Assembly (NCBI GenBank): GCA_040954595.2
Contig: CM082580.2
Coordinates: 2,914,001-2,978,000, forward strand
Reading direction: 5' to 3'
Source: Balanoglossus misakiensis
Taxonomy: Eukaryota; Hemichordata
DNA length: 64,000 bases
The notes under the pieces were generated by a model. It searched no databases. It saw only the letters and a program-made list of their open reading frames with translations, and was not told where the DNA came from. Positions 44,069-57,707 of the stretch are shown in pieces. The position numbers and the translations under genes are program-made. Positions within the stretch are counted from its first letter, which is position 1, and each line of letters starts with the position of its first letter.

Positions 44069-47000
44069 CTAGACCACAAGTTTTCCAAGATGTCGAAGCT
44101 GTAAGATTTTTAATTGAACATCCGGTCCCCCTTGGTCCATTTTCACGATTCCGTCTGATCCATCAATGTTTATCAAGATTCCTGTTGATTCTCGATCTTC
44201 TCCAAGAATCACTTTCACTTTGTCCTGTTTGGACGGCGTTACAGGCTCCAAATGATCACAATGCACATTAACAACCCGGTCTTCTTCTGGGATAAATACT
44301 GAACACATACCACCCTGATGGAAAAAAAAGACAGTAAACCTGATTATTCACATAATAGTGAATGGCTAAAACCAACTCAGAGAAAACACAGTTGCCTTTA
44401 TCTGAAGCCTAATCTCACTGCTGGTGTTGTCTACATTCTAATGATCATTCCATTGGATGTTTTTCTCATATGGTTAGTGGACAGAAACAACTTATGTCAC
44501 AGACATACAAAGTCCATATTACTGGTTTGTTGATTGAAATCTTGTGACTACTACATGTGTATAATAAGAATGTTACTGATAACTCACTGAAATTCCCCGA
44601 ATGACACCAGTTTTATAGATAAGAGATGGATCATCATGTGTTTCTTTGACTTTGACTTCAATATCCACAGTCTGCCACTCTGCTGTGCTGGGATCCAATC
44701 CACCCCCTGGGGTCAATGGATTAAACCCGCCACCTGGCGAGGGTGCCCCTGGGGTCATGGGATAACCACCTGGGCTGGGGGTTGATTGATAGCCACCAGG
44801 TGAAGGTGATGCTTGGTAGCCCCCTGGGGAAGGGGTTGGTTGATATCCCCCAGGGCTGGGTGCTGTCTGGTAGTTGACAGGACTTGGTGTACCTGTAGTG
44901 AATGAAAATAACTGTTTTTCAGTTGTGGTCATTTTTGCTTGTGTTCAGCCAATTTGGTACTGGCAGCTTTATTTGTATATTAACTTCCAATCTACAGCTT
45001 TTCCCACATCTACACATTAAATACCATGGACTTGGTGATATGGGTAGTGGTTCTCAAGCGTTTGCAGTGGATGGATGGATGTACATATCTACGTACATAC
45101 ATACATAAAAATGGTTTATTTACTATTCTATTGGTCTTTTCTGTATTATTCACTGAGTCTCACCCTACAAAACTGAGATGTACCAGGAGATGTAACAATT
45201 CCACGATCTGATAAGAGTGGCGACATAAATGTATCCAATGCCTTCAAATGCCCAGCTGAGTTCTGAATGAAATGCCCATATGGCCAGTGATACACAATGT
45301 CTAAGGATGCCCTTTACCTTGGTATCCTCCAGGTGATGGTGTAGGGTTTTGATAGGGTGAATAGGTGTGATCATTGGTGCTGTACATTGCGGAACTGCCA
45401 GGAGTAGCTGGTGTATATGGTCCATTACTTGGAGGTGTATCAGCCGCATATCCGGGTGTGGCAGGATTCGGGGTGGACACATACCCAGCAGGTGATGGTG
45501 TGGAATCATCAAAACGATAGTCAAATTCTTCATCAGGTCTGAAATCCAAAAATAGTCAGCAAATTTTAACATTGCTCTTCTTTGAATTGATTCAACTTCT
45601 ATCCTGCTTGTATGATATGTGAGTAAAAATTCGCCTTAAAATGAATAAATGGTAGAGACCAATTTTTCATTTTGGCGAGTTTTTTCACTTTCGTGTCTGC
45701 AAGCGGGATGGAAGTTGTGTGTGGTTGAACGTTCATTCACTATCCACATGTAGAATAACATAAATGGTGTCTTGTATCAAACATAATTAATGGAACAAAG
45801 GGCAGCGAGAGAGAGAGACTCTGTCCCTTTAATATCAATGAGAATATTCTCACCTGGCTGGTGTATTCGGATTGTTTGGATCCCAAGCTCCTGTCTGTCC
45901 CGGTGTGCGGCTCCCATCATGCATCGGTGTCTGAGCACCATAGTGAGGCGTTCTACTTCCTGAATATCAAACAATAATATCTGGTCTTAAAATATACATT
46001 TTTACTTAGTCCACATTCAGCGAAGTCTCTGTATCACAAAGTATAAACATAGTGTCAAGGGCACTGTGGTCCCATTTGGGGATTGCACAGACATAGGTGT
46101 ACACATTCAGGTGAAATTGGCACGCAGACATAACCGAAAAATTGCAACAATTTCCCCAATAACACAAATTTCACTTAATGTTTTACATCTTACTTGGGTT
46201 ACCCCTAGGAATATGCCTACCAAATTTCAAAACACACACACACACACACACACAGACATTGGTACAACATAAGCTCATGCACGTGAACACATAAGCTAAT
46301 ATCCCAATCATGAAGTACAAAAGACTTCTAAACTGTGAAATTTACTGATCAGTGATCATATTGTATTATACATGTCTATCATACTCATGTAGTCCATACT
46401 ATAACTATTTCAAACAGTAAACCTTATTTATAGAAAATGAAAGACATTACCATCGTGTAAAGGTGTCTGTGATCCATACATAGGAGTTCTGGATCCATAC
46501 ATTGGTGTTTGAGCACTGTACATTGGTGTACGCCCATACATAGACGTACTTCCTGATCTCCCAGGTTGGCTGTAAATAAAAACACCAATCTTCATTAAAG
46601 TATCTCTTTCCATTTCTCTGAATTATAATTATTAAAATGTTATCATTCATTCAGAGACATCTATATCATAAGACATAAAGTGTGATCACATCACATTACA
46701 CTGTATATGAATGGATCATGTGTTTAAAATATACTGGCTGTGTATCGAGTATGTAGATTAACCCTAACGCTACCAAGTCAGTCGAAACTGGTTTGATTTC
46801 CAGGGTGTCTAGAATCCTGGCTGCCAAGTGTTTGTTATTCAATAGGGCCTACACAAGACCCTCAGACCAATACAGTGCAAACCAGTGCAATTGGTACATT
46901 TTACAGGGGGCTCAGACTGCCAAGTGTGTCTAAGTACGTATGAGAGCCATGTCAAGACAGTCAAAATACGTTTTAGAAGAAAAAGTGGCAAATACGTATT

Positions 47001-50000
47001 TGAAGGGACTTGACACTATAACAGGTATGACACCCAGTAGCATTAGGGTTAAGACCACTAAACTGTAGTATCTGACTATAAACTGTGTAATGGCTCCAGA
47101 CAGATTGATGGACATATAGACAGATGAAGCCCAATCAATCAGTCCCCCCCCCCCCCCCCCCTTGGACTTTGTCTACAGGGACGAAAAAACAGAATGAAAA
47201 GAGTTCATCACTTACTTGACAGGGTTTAAACGACTTCTATCCACTGATATTGTTTTACAATTTGTGTGTAATTCAACTCTTGCTGTTGACTCTGTAGCAT
47301 CTTTCACAATGCCAATATAACCTGTGTGAAGATGTTGTATGTGTTTGCTGGTTAATCTTTGATGATGTTACAATATATACATTTATACAAACTTCCCATT
47401 CTGCTTAAGATGTTTGAGAAAACATGAATTGATTCCACGTCCTGTGTATGACCGTCGCTCTTTCCCGCAGCTGCTAAATTTCAAGCCTAACATCACTGGA
47501 CAGAAAACCAAGGTGTCTGTCTAATTGATAGACCTTTTTTCGATCTCCACAAGACATAGGGCATTTATATGCGTGAAACTTATAAATAGTAAAGTTCAAA
47601 GTGTAGATATTAGTATAAAGGTCACTCTACAAATGAAAAACCTGTACAATTCGTACCATGTTCTTAACATATGAGATTTGGATCCATATATTGGTAAGGT
47701 TATGATACAACCATTCTGAATGCTTACCTTTGAAAGGCCCTTGACATATCCTGACTGTCTGTCCGATAAGATCATTATCCCGTCTCCCCCTGCCCCTCCC
47801 TGGTCCCCCTTGTCCTCCACCTCCTCCTCTTCCTCCCCTACCCCCACTACTTGGATGTGATGGACTGCTGATACGTGGTGACATGTAGCCACTAACTGGA
47901 TCTGTATGCGCTGCCTGTCAATCAATTGAACAAAATTATGAGATATGTCAAAATATAATTTTGTTAGATGAACTTGTTTCAAGAGGCATTGTTTAAATAT
48001 TTATATTTATTTCAATTTCATCAACTTCTAATAGTAAATGAAAAAAAGCACTGAAAGTACTGTAAAAAGAGAAATTTTCACAACAGGAAATTTTTGCGAT
48101 ATCAACTGAGGCGACTATTCTGCAATGATTAATTTTCACGTTCTCTTTATCTCCGAATAACATTCTATTGTACACAATGTTCTTTCGCGACTATTTATTA
48201 TCACATTCTTTTTTGGCTCTCGGGAAGTTTGCAAAAATATATCGTTAATAGCTAAAATATCCTGTTTTATAGTTTACAACAAAGGGTGCCTGCTGTTCCA
48301 GTAAACAAGGTGCCTTTGAAACAACAGATGTGATTATTCAAATAACAACAATGTATGGATGAAAGTTTAGCAAGGACAAAGTCTCTCTATCGCTGCCCTT
48401 TTTCCATTGTTATGTTTGATACAAGACACCGTTAATGTTAATGTACATGTGGGTATATGTGGTAAATGAACGTTCAACCACACACAACTTCCATCCCGCT
48501 TGTATGATATGAGAGAAAAAACTCACCCAAAATGAATAAGTGGTAGAGACTGATTATTCATTTTGGCGAGTTTTTTCACTCTCATGTCTACAAGTAGGAT
48601 GGAAGTTGTGTTTGGTCGAACATTGATTCACTATATATCCACATGTACATTAACATACACAGTGTCTTATCAAACATAATTAATGGGAAAAGGGTAGCGA
48701 GAGAGAGACTATGCAAGTTTTGTTATGATATTCAACAGTGGAGCCAGCCAGCTAGTAGTATAATTGAACCTACCCTTGCTCCACCACCACCAGCTAGTAC
48801 TATGTGTCTTGTCCTGCAAACAAAGATGCCACCATTTTCTGTCATCAAACGGGAATGTAAGAAAGCAAAACTACGATAGATGTGTTTGACTTCTCCTTGC
48901 CGACCCTGTAACCAAAATATGTATACAAAAGATGGAAATGGTCACTGTATGATATTTGTACCTGACTTTAAAGCAGTGGTGTAGATTTAGACAAAACCCA
49001 CGGGCACCAAGTCAATTTGACAAACACATGTAATAACATAGTCTGTCGCCCAGTGACACCAATCGGAAAATGGTATCACCCCACACCAAGGTGGGCGGAA
49101 GTTGGTCCTGGCGTTTTTTTTATCCATAATTCAAATTGGAAATTCTGCCAACTTTCCCTCGATTTTGTAAAAAATCGCGCGACTTATACATGGCAAAAAT
49201 GTTTTTTTTTTCTTTCTGAAAGAGTGGCCTCAAAGCTACCAAATTATGTAGAAATCAGCTGGACCAGATTTCCCCTGTAAGCAGCATACTACATACAAAA
49301 AAAACCCTTGAGAGAACTTACAGAATGTGGTCCATCTATCACTTTCACAATATCTTTGACTTGAATATTATTCTGTTCAGCATCCAGTGCCACGGCATTC
49401 CTTGAGTCTTTCTTCCTTGTCACTGCTTGATGTTTGACTGTTATCAACTGTCAAAGGTAAAGCAAAATATTTATTCACTTTTCAGAACAACTGCCTACTG
49501 TCACTATCAGACAAGTGTCAGTCAATGTCAAAGTTGTCATCATGTCATAATTGTCATACAATTGCCAGCTATGACATTCTGTCATACGATTGTCAATCAT
49601 TTTCATAATTGTTGTAAAGCACCTTGATCACGAAACATTGTGGATAAGTGCGCTATACAAGAACTCACTATTATAATGGCACTGTGTCTCTATTGTTTCA
49701 TGCACTAACAGACAAAAGTACCAACACAAATATTGATGACATTGCATACAAGCATTGAGTCCAAATGCACCAAGAGTAATATTATGTTCTAAAAAACTAA
49801 AAGCCCAAAAAAGGTATAGATTCAGGGAAATCTTACCTTTCCATGCATGTTAAGTACTTGAAAAGATTCCCTTTCAAGTCTGACTATTACACCCACTGTC
49901 TGTGGACTGCAAATGAAAAAAAAAATCAATCATTTTACAATGAAAACTACCAGTAGCATATGATGTATTCTTTGTAGTTCTAGGAGTCTAGGTTCTATGA

Positions 50001-53000
50001 GTGTTAAGGACAGGATCCATTGGAATTTAAATACTCAGAAATAATAGAAAGGTGACGTCGCTGAGAAGCTGATTCAAAATACACTCATTGAATGAATGAG
50101 CCTACTTACTCTAGCTGTACAAGATCTCCCCACTGGAACTGACCAAGTGAATCCACACCTGAACTCATCTCAGTGCAAAGTTGAAGATCTTTTGGCAGTA
50201 CTTTAAGCTGAAATAAAAAGAAATACATTCTAACTCCAATATTGAACTTTAGTTAATAATGCAATTACATATTGAAATTTGTATTCTTTCATATAGGGCG
50301 CATTCAATAAAATTCTATATTATGGTCAGAGATTACCATACCTCGTGCAGGCTTTAAATCATCATATTGCCCTGGCCAACACATGTGTTATTATTAATAA
50401 TTATCATGTCCTAAGTCTGTGGGTGCCGGGTGCTATTTAATACTGCACCAAATTGCAACATCAAGGGTACATTTGACAACACAAAACCTTGTTGCAGGAC
50501 ATTGCAGAGTAATCGCGTAGACTGAAATCAAAACCACAAAGTGTGGATCAGATATAAATCAAAAATGCAGACTCTATAGGGTCTACTGGATACTCACTTC
50601 ATGCATTGTCAAGTCTGAAAAAAGAATAACCATATTGTCTTCCACACGAACAATAAGTCCAGTATCACTCTCATATCGGCCAGTGATCACTTTCACATGG
50701 TCACCCATTCGAAAATGTTTCCGCAACTCCCGTGCTGGGAAATCAAGTGGTTCCTAAGATGAATTGGTAAAAAAAAAATTAATAACTTTGTCTAGTCATG
50801 CCAGAAAAGGTTTGACACAACTGTCAAGAATAGTGAATTTAAACTGTACTATACATACCGTATTACAATTTTAAGAATTGCTGTTCATCAGCCTTTTAAT
50901 GGTACTTTACAAACAAAAACTTGCTTTCCGGGTTCCAGCACTGAACAAATTCTGTCAAGCATGATTTCAAAAGATACACATGATGAGAAACAGCAAAACT
51001 ACTGTAAAACACTTTATTTTCGCGAGTTAAATTTTTCGCGATATCGAGAGAGGCCACTGTATCGCGAGTATTAATTTTCACGTTCTCTTATTTCATTCAC
51101 TGCATCGCTATCTTCAAAAACAATTTACGCGACTTTTATTTTCACACTATTTTGGCTCTCGCGTATTTGGGAAAATTAATTGCTCGCGAAAATAAAGTGT
51201 TTTACAGTATTTCACAGTTTGGCCTGGGTAGAGTTTTAGCATTGATAGATGTATGCTTACCTTTAGATCTTCATGTTTTGGTACCATGGTGATTTTATCA
51301 CCATCTACAGCAATGACTTTGCCCTGTAGATGTACCAATTCACCTTCTATGACCTCTACATTGTCACCAGGAGCCAAATTATGCAACACTCTCTCTCCTG
51401 ATTTGGTCTCAGGCACCACTGGATATATCAAACATGTTAAGGAACAACTATCTTTCAATATGGTTTTGGAAGTTTTATCTCACACTTTGAAATTCAAAAG
51501 CTAAGTTCACAAAAGTTTGAATTGCTCATTCTTTGGAGAATAGTATGTCTACACAATCAGGATTGTGTGCAAAGCTGGGGTACAAGATACCATAGACTGG
51601 TCTATTCTGAAGAAATCTACATTCATGAAGTGAATGAGTGTATTAATTGGTAAGTGTTTCATCATTTGCATGATGTCTCTATTGTGATCTTTACTATGAG
51701 TGCAATTTCTATCACCATAACATGGAGTAAATATGTTAAAAGTAAAAAAAAAAAATAATTGCTACACATTTTTGTGATATTCTTTACGACCACTAAACTG
51801 TAGGATCTGACTATGAACATATGTGAAAATGAAGTTTCACTGATTTGTAAAGGATACATTCCACATCTAGGTTTTCAGGTTGATCTTCAAATTTCTCCAA
51901 TTCTGACAAAGTAGGCTTGATGCCCTCTGTCAGCTGTCAACAACAAAAAAATAACATTATTCCAAGTAGAAAAGACACAGTTACATTGGCATATTCAGAC
52001 ACACCTTGAATTTTGATGGCCCTGCATGTGACCAGAACTATTCTTTTTCAAAGCCATATTTCATATCAAAGATGTGACAATCCCACAAACTACACACTTT
52101 TAAAAAGCAGACAGAGCCTCTGCACTTTACTCTGATACATGTATGGTTACAGTTACACAGAAATACACCGAATTACTGGAATCAGCCATCAAAGCTGTGT
52201 AGGGACATAATGTGTAAAATACACAATTTTTTGAAGGTATTGTACTCGGTTGTTGGTTCTGATACAACTTTATTATTCACCAATTGATTTTTTTTTTTCG
52301 GGATAAAATTGATCACCACCACTAGCCCTTCATTACAAGTTGAACTGACGGCACAGCAAATATAACCAGTATTTAGCACACAAAGCTCACCAACAAAAAA
52401 AAAACACTTACAATTGCACTCATTGCAAATGTCTTGTACAGGAAACCCTTTCTGCTGTATCTATTTCCTTCAAAGATGAGAAAGTCACCATCTGTTGTCA
52501 CATCACCTCCGATAGCCCTGTTGAAGTCACAATCAGAATATTTATAGTCATCTTTATAATTCGTGTTTTAGGTACCGCACATGGTGATTCAATTTTCCGC
52601 CAACACGTTACATTGTTATTGTATTGTTATTTACTAAGTGTGTGTGTTTGCTGATTGTTGACTGTTGTTATTGCTCGCTAATAAATGGTTGCAGTTCATT
52701 GCACGTCAAGTTGGTCTGTCTTTATTGCCGTTCTGATTTTTCACAGTACTCAAGTCTTGTATCATTGTTTACTTCCGCTGGCATAGCAATGTGTGCATTT
52801 TTGGATGTTTGTCGTACGACCAAGGTCTGTGACCCGTAAACAAATAAACAACATTGTCCAATCAAAGATGGGGTTGTGATGACATCATTGTAGTGTGGCC
52901 TGTTCGCAAAACAAGCAATATCATTTGCAATTGATGGTCGTTTTTTTCTGGTGTTCACGATGATTTATCCTAAAATGTGATTAACACTATAATAATAACT

Positions 53001-56000
53001 GAGCCCCATGGCCAGATCGTGCAAGCAAGACGTAGCGCTGGTGTTTGCACTCGTGCTGGCGGTGTAATGCAAATGTTCTGCATATTTTGCCCTTGACGCA
53101 TGCAAATAGTGGACTGATTTCGCTTCCTTCCATATTTCATGCGCACTGTATAAGTAGGCTTTAGTTTTTCTCCTTCTTTTCACCCAATTTGCTGTCTTAT
53201 CCTGATCCCTGCCGCAGACTATGGTTGGCGCCATAGTGTCCATTCTTAGGACAGCACACTGCCTTATGCCATTGACTGTATATAATTTCTGTAACCAGAG
53301 TCTCTGGTTGATGTGCATAAGACGATTGTCGCCCTTTCAAGGGACATGCACACCAAATATGACAGTAGTATGACTAGTGGCTTATGTTAAGAAGGCGACT
53401 GGTGATCATTAATGTTCATGGGCTACGAACTGACTTGATAAATGAAACCATACATTTCTAGAAAAAACTTTTCACCTGATAGAATCCACATCAAACAATT
53501 TCTGTTGTGGTTTCTTGTTTTTCTTTCTCTTCTCCTGGATATCTGTTGCTGAGCGCACCAAACCTCTGGGCCTGGTGTAATCAACACGTGGGATTAACTT
53601 GAGAGTAACCTGGTTCTGAGCTGGTTCTACATAATCAATCTGAAATAGGACCATAAACAATCTGTAAATCTGGACCACCAGAAAGTGCAGCTGAGCTTCT
53701 TACAAGTATCCTGATGTGAACAACTGGACAAGCTCTGACTCAAAATTATCTCTGTGACCAGCTTATTCCCAAACAATACCAGATAAGATTGCCTAAGGTA
53801 CTGAAAACAGTTTTACATGTAAAGTATCAGTTTTACATGTAAAGTATTCTGATCAGTATTTCTTCAGTTAATTTTTTTTTAAATTTTGAAGTGGAACTAA
53901 CGAAACTAAACAAAGCACAGTTAGCTGTCAGTGTGTGAGACAAATTTGGACAATGTCAAATAGGTCATATCACCACCTAGTCTTCTGCATCATGAAAAAA
54001 TTACGAAAATATATATGCAGTTGTCCCACTGAAAATCACATTACCTATAATCAAATATTTGGTTTGATAAATACCTGTGCAAGATCATCTTTGAATACAC
54101 CTCTTTTCAAGCGGACCCATGATTTAGGTTTCAGCGTTACGACCTCCTTCACGACTTTGAGTACATCTGGCATTTCCTTGATAGGAACCATCTGTTGTGT
54201 CCACAGACCCATTCTTAAATTACCAACACCCTCTATAGTGTGCTTGACATGGGTTTGCTTGAAGGCTTCTATGTAGATATAACCTTTCAGTCCTTCAACA
54301 GCAACCACTGATTTGATTTGAAGAGGCTGAAATAAGAAGTAATCATGTAATTCGGAACATGTACCGCATTGTGTTGCATCATTGCCCATGTGTCGTAAAG
54401 GGCCCATCCCCACCTTTCATTGAAAGTGTCAAGTTGAGGTAATATTTTGGTAACAACCCATCCCGATTTTTAAAAGCATTTTAGGGGGAAAGATAAATAA
54501 AAATATTTGTGTGTGATCCCATTCTTTCTATAGTTCCTTTTCTCTTGATTTGGGCCTTTTTGATTTTTTAGTGTATTGTCATGTTTATTGTACCTGTAAA
54601 GATGTATTTAGCTGCAAGTGGACAAATGTACAGGGTTTTTGTGAAGGGTGGTACTCAGGTAAATGTTACCTGGGTTCCCCAGTCATTTTCTTGTGGTTCC
54701 CCTTTTTATATCAATGCAGTCATATCTAGATTTTAGTCCCTTCTTTTCACCCAATTTGCGGTCTTTTCCCGATCTCCAACACAGACTGTGGTCGCTGCCA
54801 TCTTGTCTGTTGTTAGGACAGCACACTGCTTTATGGCATTGACTGACAAGTATACTATTTTTGTAACCAGAGTCTCTGGTTTGGCACACACGCATAAGAC
54901 GATCGTCGCTCTTTAACTGCTGCTGAACAAAAATATAGAAATAAGGATCAACAGCTACGATTTCTGTAATGGCTAGTTGGTATGTTTGACTATGTAATCT
55001 GACTGCTTATTCACGTATCTTACCTCATCCTTTTGATGTGTATAAGCAATGTATTTTCTCATCAAAGCTATGGCAGTGGCTTTCTCTTCACCAATCTTAC
55101 ATTTCACCATCCATAAATTTGGATCCCTGGTTGGAAAGAATTATTGTCAGTCAATAAAACTCTATATGAACTAGCTTGTTCAAACTTTAACTTTACGTTT
55201 ACAGATAACACATTTGAACTTAAATGTGTAGGTGTACATGGCATAGAAGCTGGAATGAAATGGTTTCTCCAAATGGCACTGTGATGACCTTCACTCAAGG
55301 TTTCAATGTTTTTGGAAAGCATTGATAATTTACAACAAATTGAACACAAATTGCTTCAAATAATTTACAAAGATTTTTCATGTTCTTACAAAATTTCAAA
55401 CATGCTTTTTCAAATGTAATTTAAAAATACCAGGAAATTTGTCGTAAACCACTCATCCAAAACTTGTCGCTCCCTTTTTCCTCAATTTTATTAAATATAT
55501 CCCTAATTGCAAATCGATCCCACACTCTCATGTACTTGAAGTAAGACATGTGCCCTGATTGGATAATAAACGTTTTTTGACTAACACATGCAATATGCTA
55601 TCCAATGGCACAATGTGTAGTACATGAACAGGAAACACAATGTGCTAGATGACTGACAATGATGCACTGATTCTTTCATTTTTTGAGTGATAATCTTTTC
55701 TCAAACTCTTGGCCGCTGGGAGTGTGGGATCGAGAGTGTGGGATAATATTAATCCCAGGTCCAGGGATGTGTGAGATGAGTTTGTCTGTTTTCTCATCCA
55801 TAACCACTGTGGTCAACTTACTTGACACCAGGCAGTAATCCTTGCTGTGTGATGTCATCTGACATCTCATATTCTCCTTCATAACGACCACTAACGGAGC
55901 TATCCGCATACTTCCTCTTGTAGTATTCCTCAATTTCATCTTCTTTTTGCTCTCTGAGATGAAGAAAAGAATTGTGTCAATGTTATACTTAAACCCCAAA

Positions 56001-57707
56001 TTTGATCAAAACTGATATATTAATAGTAACATAGAGTATTCGGCATGTTTCGATCTTCTGATCACTTTCCCTAAATGTTCTGACAAATTCAAAGAATGCA
56101 TAGATACGAAAATAGTTTTTATTAGAAGGCAAATTTCTAGTCATTCATAGTCTACTTTCATTTACTCTTTACTTTTCAATGTATCGTTGTTTGTACTATC
56201 AAAGAGCCCAAAGATCTGCAGATACTTACCGCCACATTTGATGCAATCGTCTGGCACCATGACTATCACCTTCAAATTCATTGGCTACTGTATTCCTGTC
56301 AATCAAATCCTGAAATCCCTCCTCCACTTCTTCCTCTTCTTCATTGGTATCATAGTCATCGTCAACATCTGAAAGAACACATCATACCAACATTTTCTTA
56401 TTACATGAATCAGTCCATGATCATTAACCCTAAAGCTGGCAAGTCAGTTGAAACTGGTTTGATTTCCAGGGTGCCTAAAATCCTGGCTCCCAGGCCTGTT
56501 ACACTGCCAAGTGTGTGTTATTCAGTAGGGCCTATACAAGACCCTCAGACCAATCCAGTGCAAACCAGTGCGATTTGGTACATTTTACAGGGGGCTCAGA
56601 CTGCCAAGTGTGTCTAAGTACGTATGAGAGCAATGCCAATACAGTCAAAATACGTTTCTATGGGATGACTCTTACCAGCTTCTTCTAAGATAAAACCACC
56701 AAATCTTGATTTCTTTCTTGGATGTGACTCGTTCTCTTCATCTTCTTCAGAATCATATTCATCTTCTTCCTCTAAGAGGTCTTCATCTTCCTCATCCCGG
56801 TTGCCACGACTACCAGTATTGCTGCCTACATCACTATTTGCATCTTGATTTCCAGCATCGCTTTCATTGCCACTGTTTTCAGCTTCCTGCAGATCAAGTT
56901 GTCAGAAACTGTAACTTTTGAAGAAGGCTTTACTATACTATTTTTTTTGCTTGTTCACATGTAACAACCACAGTTATGTGTTCCAGAATCCAAAGTATGT
57001 TGAAACACCTCCCTAAAGTAGTTAAAGGGTAGTGGTCACTTGCTTTTCGCAAAATGGTATCGCGCACATCATGTTGGGTGGAAGTTAGACCTGGCCCCTT
57101 TTTCCCATGATTCAAAATAAAGTAAATGCCATATTGTAAATTCTGCCAATTTCCCCCCATTTTTTTGTAAAAAGATCGCGCATAGCAAAAACATAGCAAA
57201 AATGTTTTTCCTGAAAAAGTGACATCAAAGCTAGCTCTTTATGTAGAAATCAGCTGGACTGAACTTTCCTTTTAATTATTTTACAACCTCCAACCGCATA
57301 TTTTTCCCCACTCTGTGATTTGACTACAGAGTTTCATTATCCTCATATCTAGTGCCTTCTATGGGTATAATTATCTGTACCCATAGAAGGTGCTGGTGTG
57401 GGACAGAAAATCCCCAACTCGTGGGAGAAATAGGATTCCAGGTCCTTGGGAGTGTGAGATTCTATCATTCTCCTCTTCTGTGGAAAATTGTCATTTCGGA
57501 AAATGTAAACAGAAATTTAAAGCTGAAACTTAATATTTATGAATGGAGATGATGTCGCTAACAGTCTATACAAACATATGAAGGTAATATCAGCTCATAA
57601 CAAAATTGGCTGGATTGTAAATTGAATCTCACCTCAGCTTCACTGTTCTCGTTGAAACTGTGATCACTCTCTGCATCAGAAAAGGCACTGCCTTCACTGT
57701 CAGACAT
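44069..57707 (-). CDS. SUPT5H: Transcription elongation factor SPT5 (DSIF large subunit), complete 22-exon gene, 1095 aa
   Basis: With SPT4 it forms DSIF, which controls RNA polymerase II promoter-proximal pausing and processive elongation in the nucleus. Exons in transcript order: 57633-57707, 56676-56886, 56230-56368, 55822-55953, 55024-55126, 54075-54326, 53476-53639, 52412-52517, 51858-51933, 51261-51418, 50598-50753, 50110-50207, 49837-49906, 49322-49447, 48774-48905, 47728-47914, 47216-47321, 46451-46569, 45854-45959, 45318-45538, 44588-44892, 44069-44314. The frame is unbroken over 3288 nt; human SPT5 is ~1087 aa. Order: acidic N-terminus (1-~140, [14 protein letters not shown]), NGN (~186-275), KOW domains through ~790 ([59 protein letters not shown]), the CTR (TPMYGS and PSPGGYQ repeats, ~770-960), then the last KOW ([17 protein letters not shown]) near the C-terminus. 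The CTR carries the P-TEFb phosphosites in known homologues. Nothing essential is missing. Confidence 0.97.
45603..45832. mobile_element. Family C MITE, left-truncated copy
   Basis: Starts at the inner CCTGCTTGTATGATATG block and ends GACTCTGTCCCTTTAA at 45832, 21 bp short of the edge of SUPT5H exon 19 (45854). Confidence 0.75.
46046..46128. repeat. Dispersed repeat, family I, copy 2
   Basis: Near-identical to 1786-1890 over roughly 80 bp, with a small deletion after GTGTACAC. Located in SUPT5H intron 18. Confidence 0.7.
46232..46255. repeat. CA microsatellite
   Basis: Uninterrupted (CA)n of about 24 bp in SUPT5H intron 18, downstream of the family I repeat. Confidence 0.85.
46758..47052. 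mobile_element. piggyBac-like MITE, family B
   Basis: Full-length copy: TTAACCCTAACGCTAC at the left, GTAGCATTAGGGTTAA at the right, 295 bp. It shares long blocks with 10374-10687 in opposite orientation. Located in SUPT5H intron 17. Confidence 0.85.
48058..48273. mobile_element. TA-flanked MITE, family F, diverged copy
   Basis: Begins TACTGTAAAAAGAGAAATTT and ends near CCTGTTTTATAGT. Located in SUPT5H intron 15. Confidence 0.65.
48368..48712. mobile_element. Family C MITE, copy with an empty site for family D
   Basis: Both arms are present (GGACAAAGTCTCTCTATCGC and GGGTAGCGAGAGAGAGACT). Inside, near 48437-48450, it reads ATGTTAATGTACATGTG, the uninterrupted equivalent of the site occupied by family D at 18737-19320. 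Located in SUPT5H intron 15. Confidence 0.75.
49050..49276. repeat. Dispersed repeat, family H, copy 1
   Basis: Shares AAAATGGTATC, GGGCGGAAGTTGGTCCTGG and TATGTAGAAATCAGCTGGAC with 57030-57275, in the same orientation. No terminal repeats are seen. Located in SUPT5H intron 14. Confidence 0.6.
51000..51209. mobile_element. TA-flanked MITE, family F, best-preserved copy
   Basis: TACTGTAAAACACTTTATTT at the left and AAATAAAGTGTTTTACAGTA at the right form a near-perfect terminal inverted repeat, with TCGCGA motifs inside. Located in SUPT5H intron 10. Confidence 0.85.
53090..53340. mobile_element. Family A MITE, diverged copy
   Basis: Shares the family A interior, for example CGCTTCCTTCCATATTTCATG and the AGGACAGCACACTGC segment, and the right end ATAAGACGATTGTCGCCCTTT. 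It lies in SUPT5H intron 7. Confidence 0.7.
54735..54920. mobile_element. Family A MITE, 5'-truncated copy
   Basis: Begins within the CTTCTTTTCACCCAATTTG segment and runs to the right terminus ACGATCGTCGCTCTTTAA, keeping the terminal TTAA. It lies in SUPT5H intron 5. Its left edge abuts a family J fragment. Confidence 0.7.
56424..56656. mobile_element. Family B MITE, truncated copy beside SUPT5H exon 2
   Basis: Intact left end TTAACCCTAAAGCTGGC. It follows the family consensus to CAAAATACGTTT, then breaks off about 20 bp from the exon border at 56676. The right terminus is missing. Confidence 0.75.
57030..57275. repeat. Dispersed repeat, family H, copy 2
   Basis: Aligns end to end with 49050-49276, with indels. 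Located in SUPT5H intron 1. Confidence 0.6.

Larger units (their letters stand above)
44588..46569 (-). repeat. SUPT5H: SPT5 C-terminal repeat region (CTR1 and CTR2), exons 18-21
   Basis: Exons 18-19 encode CTR1, with alternating TPMYG and SRTP/SQTP units such as [16 protein letters not shown]. Exons 20-21 encode CTR2, including four near-identical PSPGGYQ-type units in exon 21 followed by [12 protein letters not shown]. In known SPT5 the Thr/Ser of such units is phosphorylated by CDK9. The Gly/Pro codons differ between units, so the array is old rather than a recent expansion. Confidence 0.9.

Noticed and set aside
44053-44271. Plus-strand open frame over the SUPT5H last exon
   Set aside because: Shadow of the SPT5 C-terminal KOW exon, which reads correctly on the minus strand.
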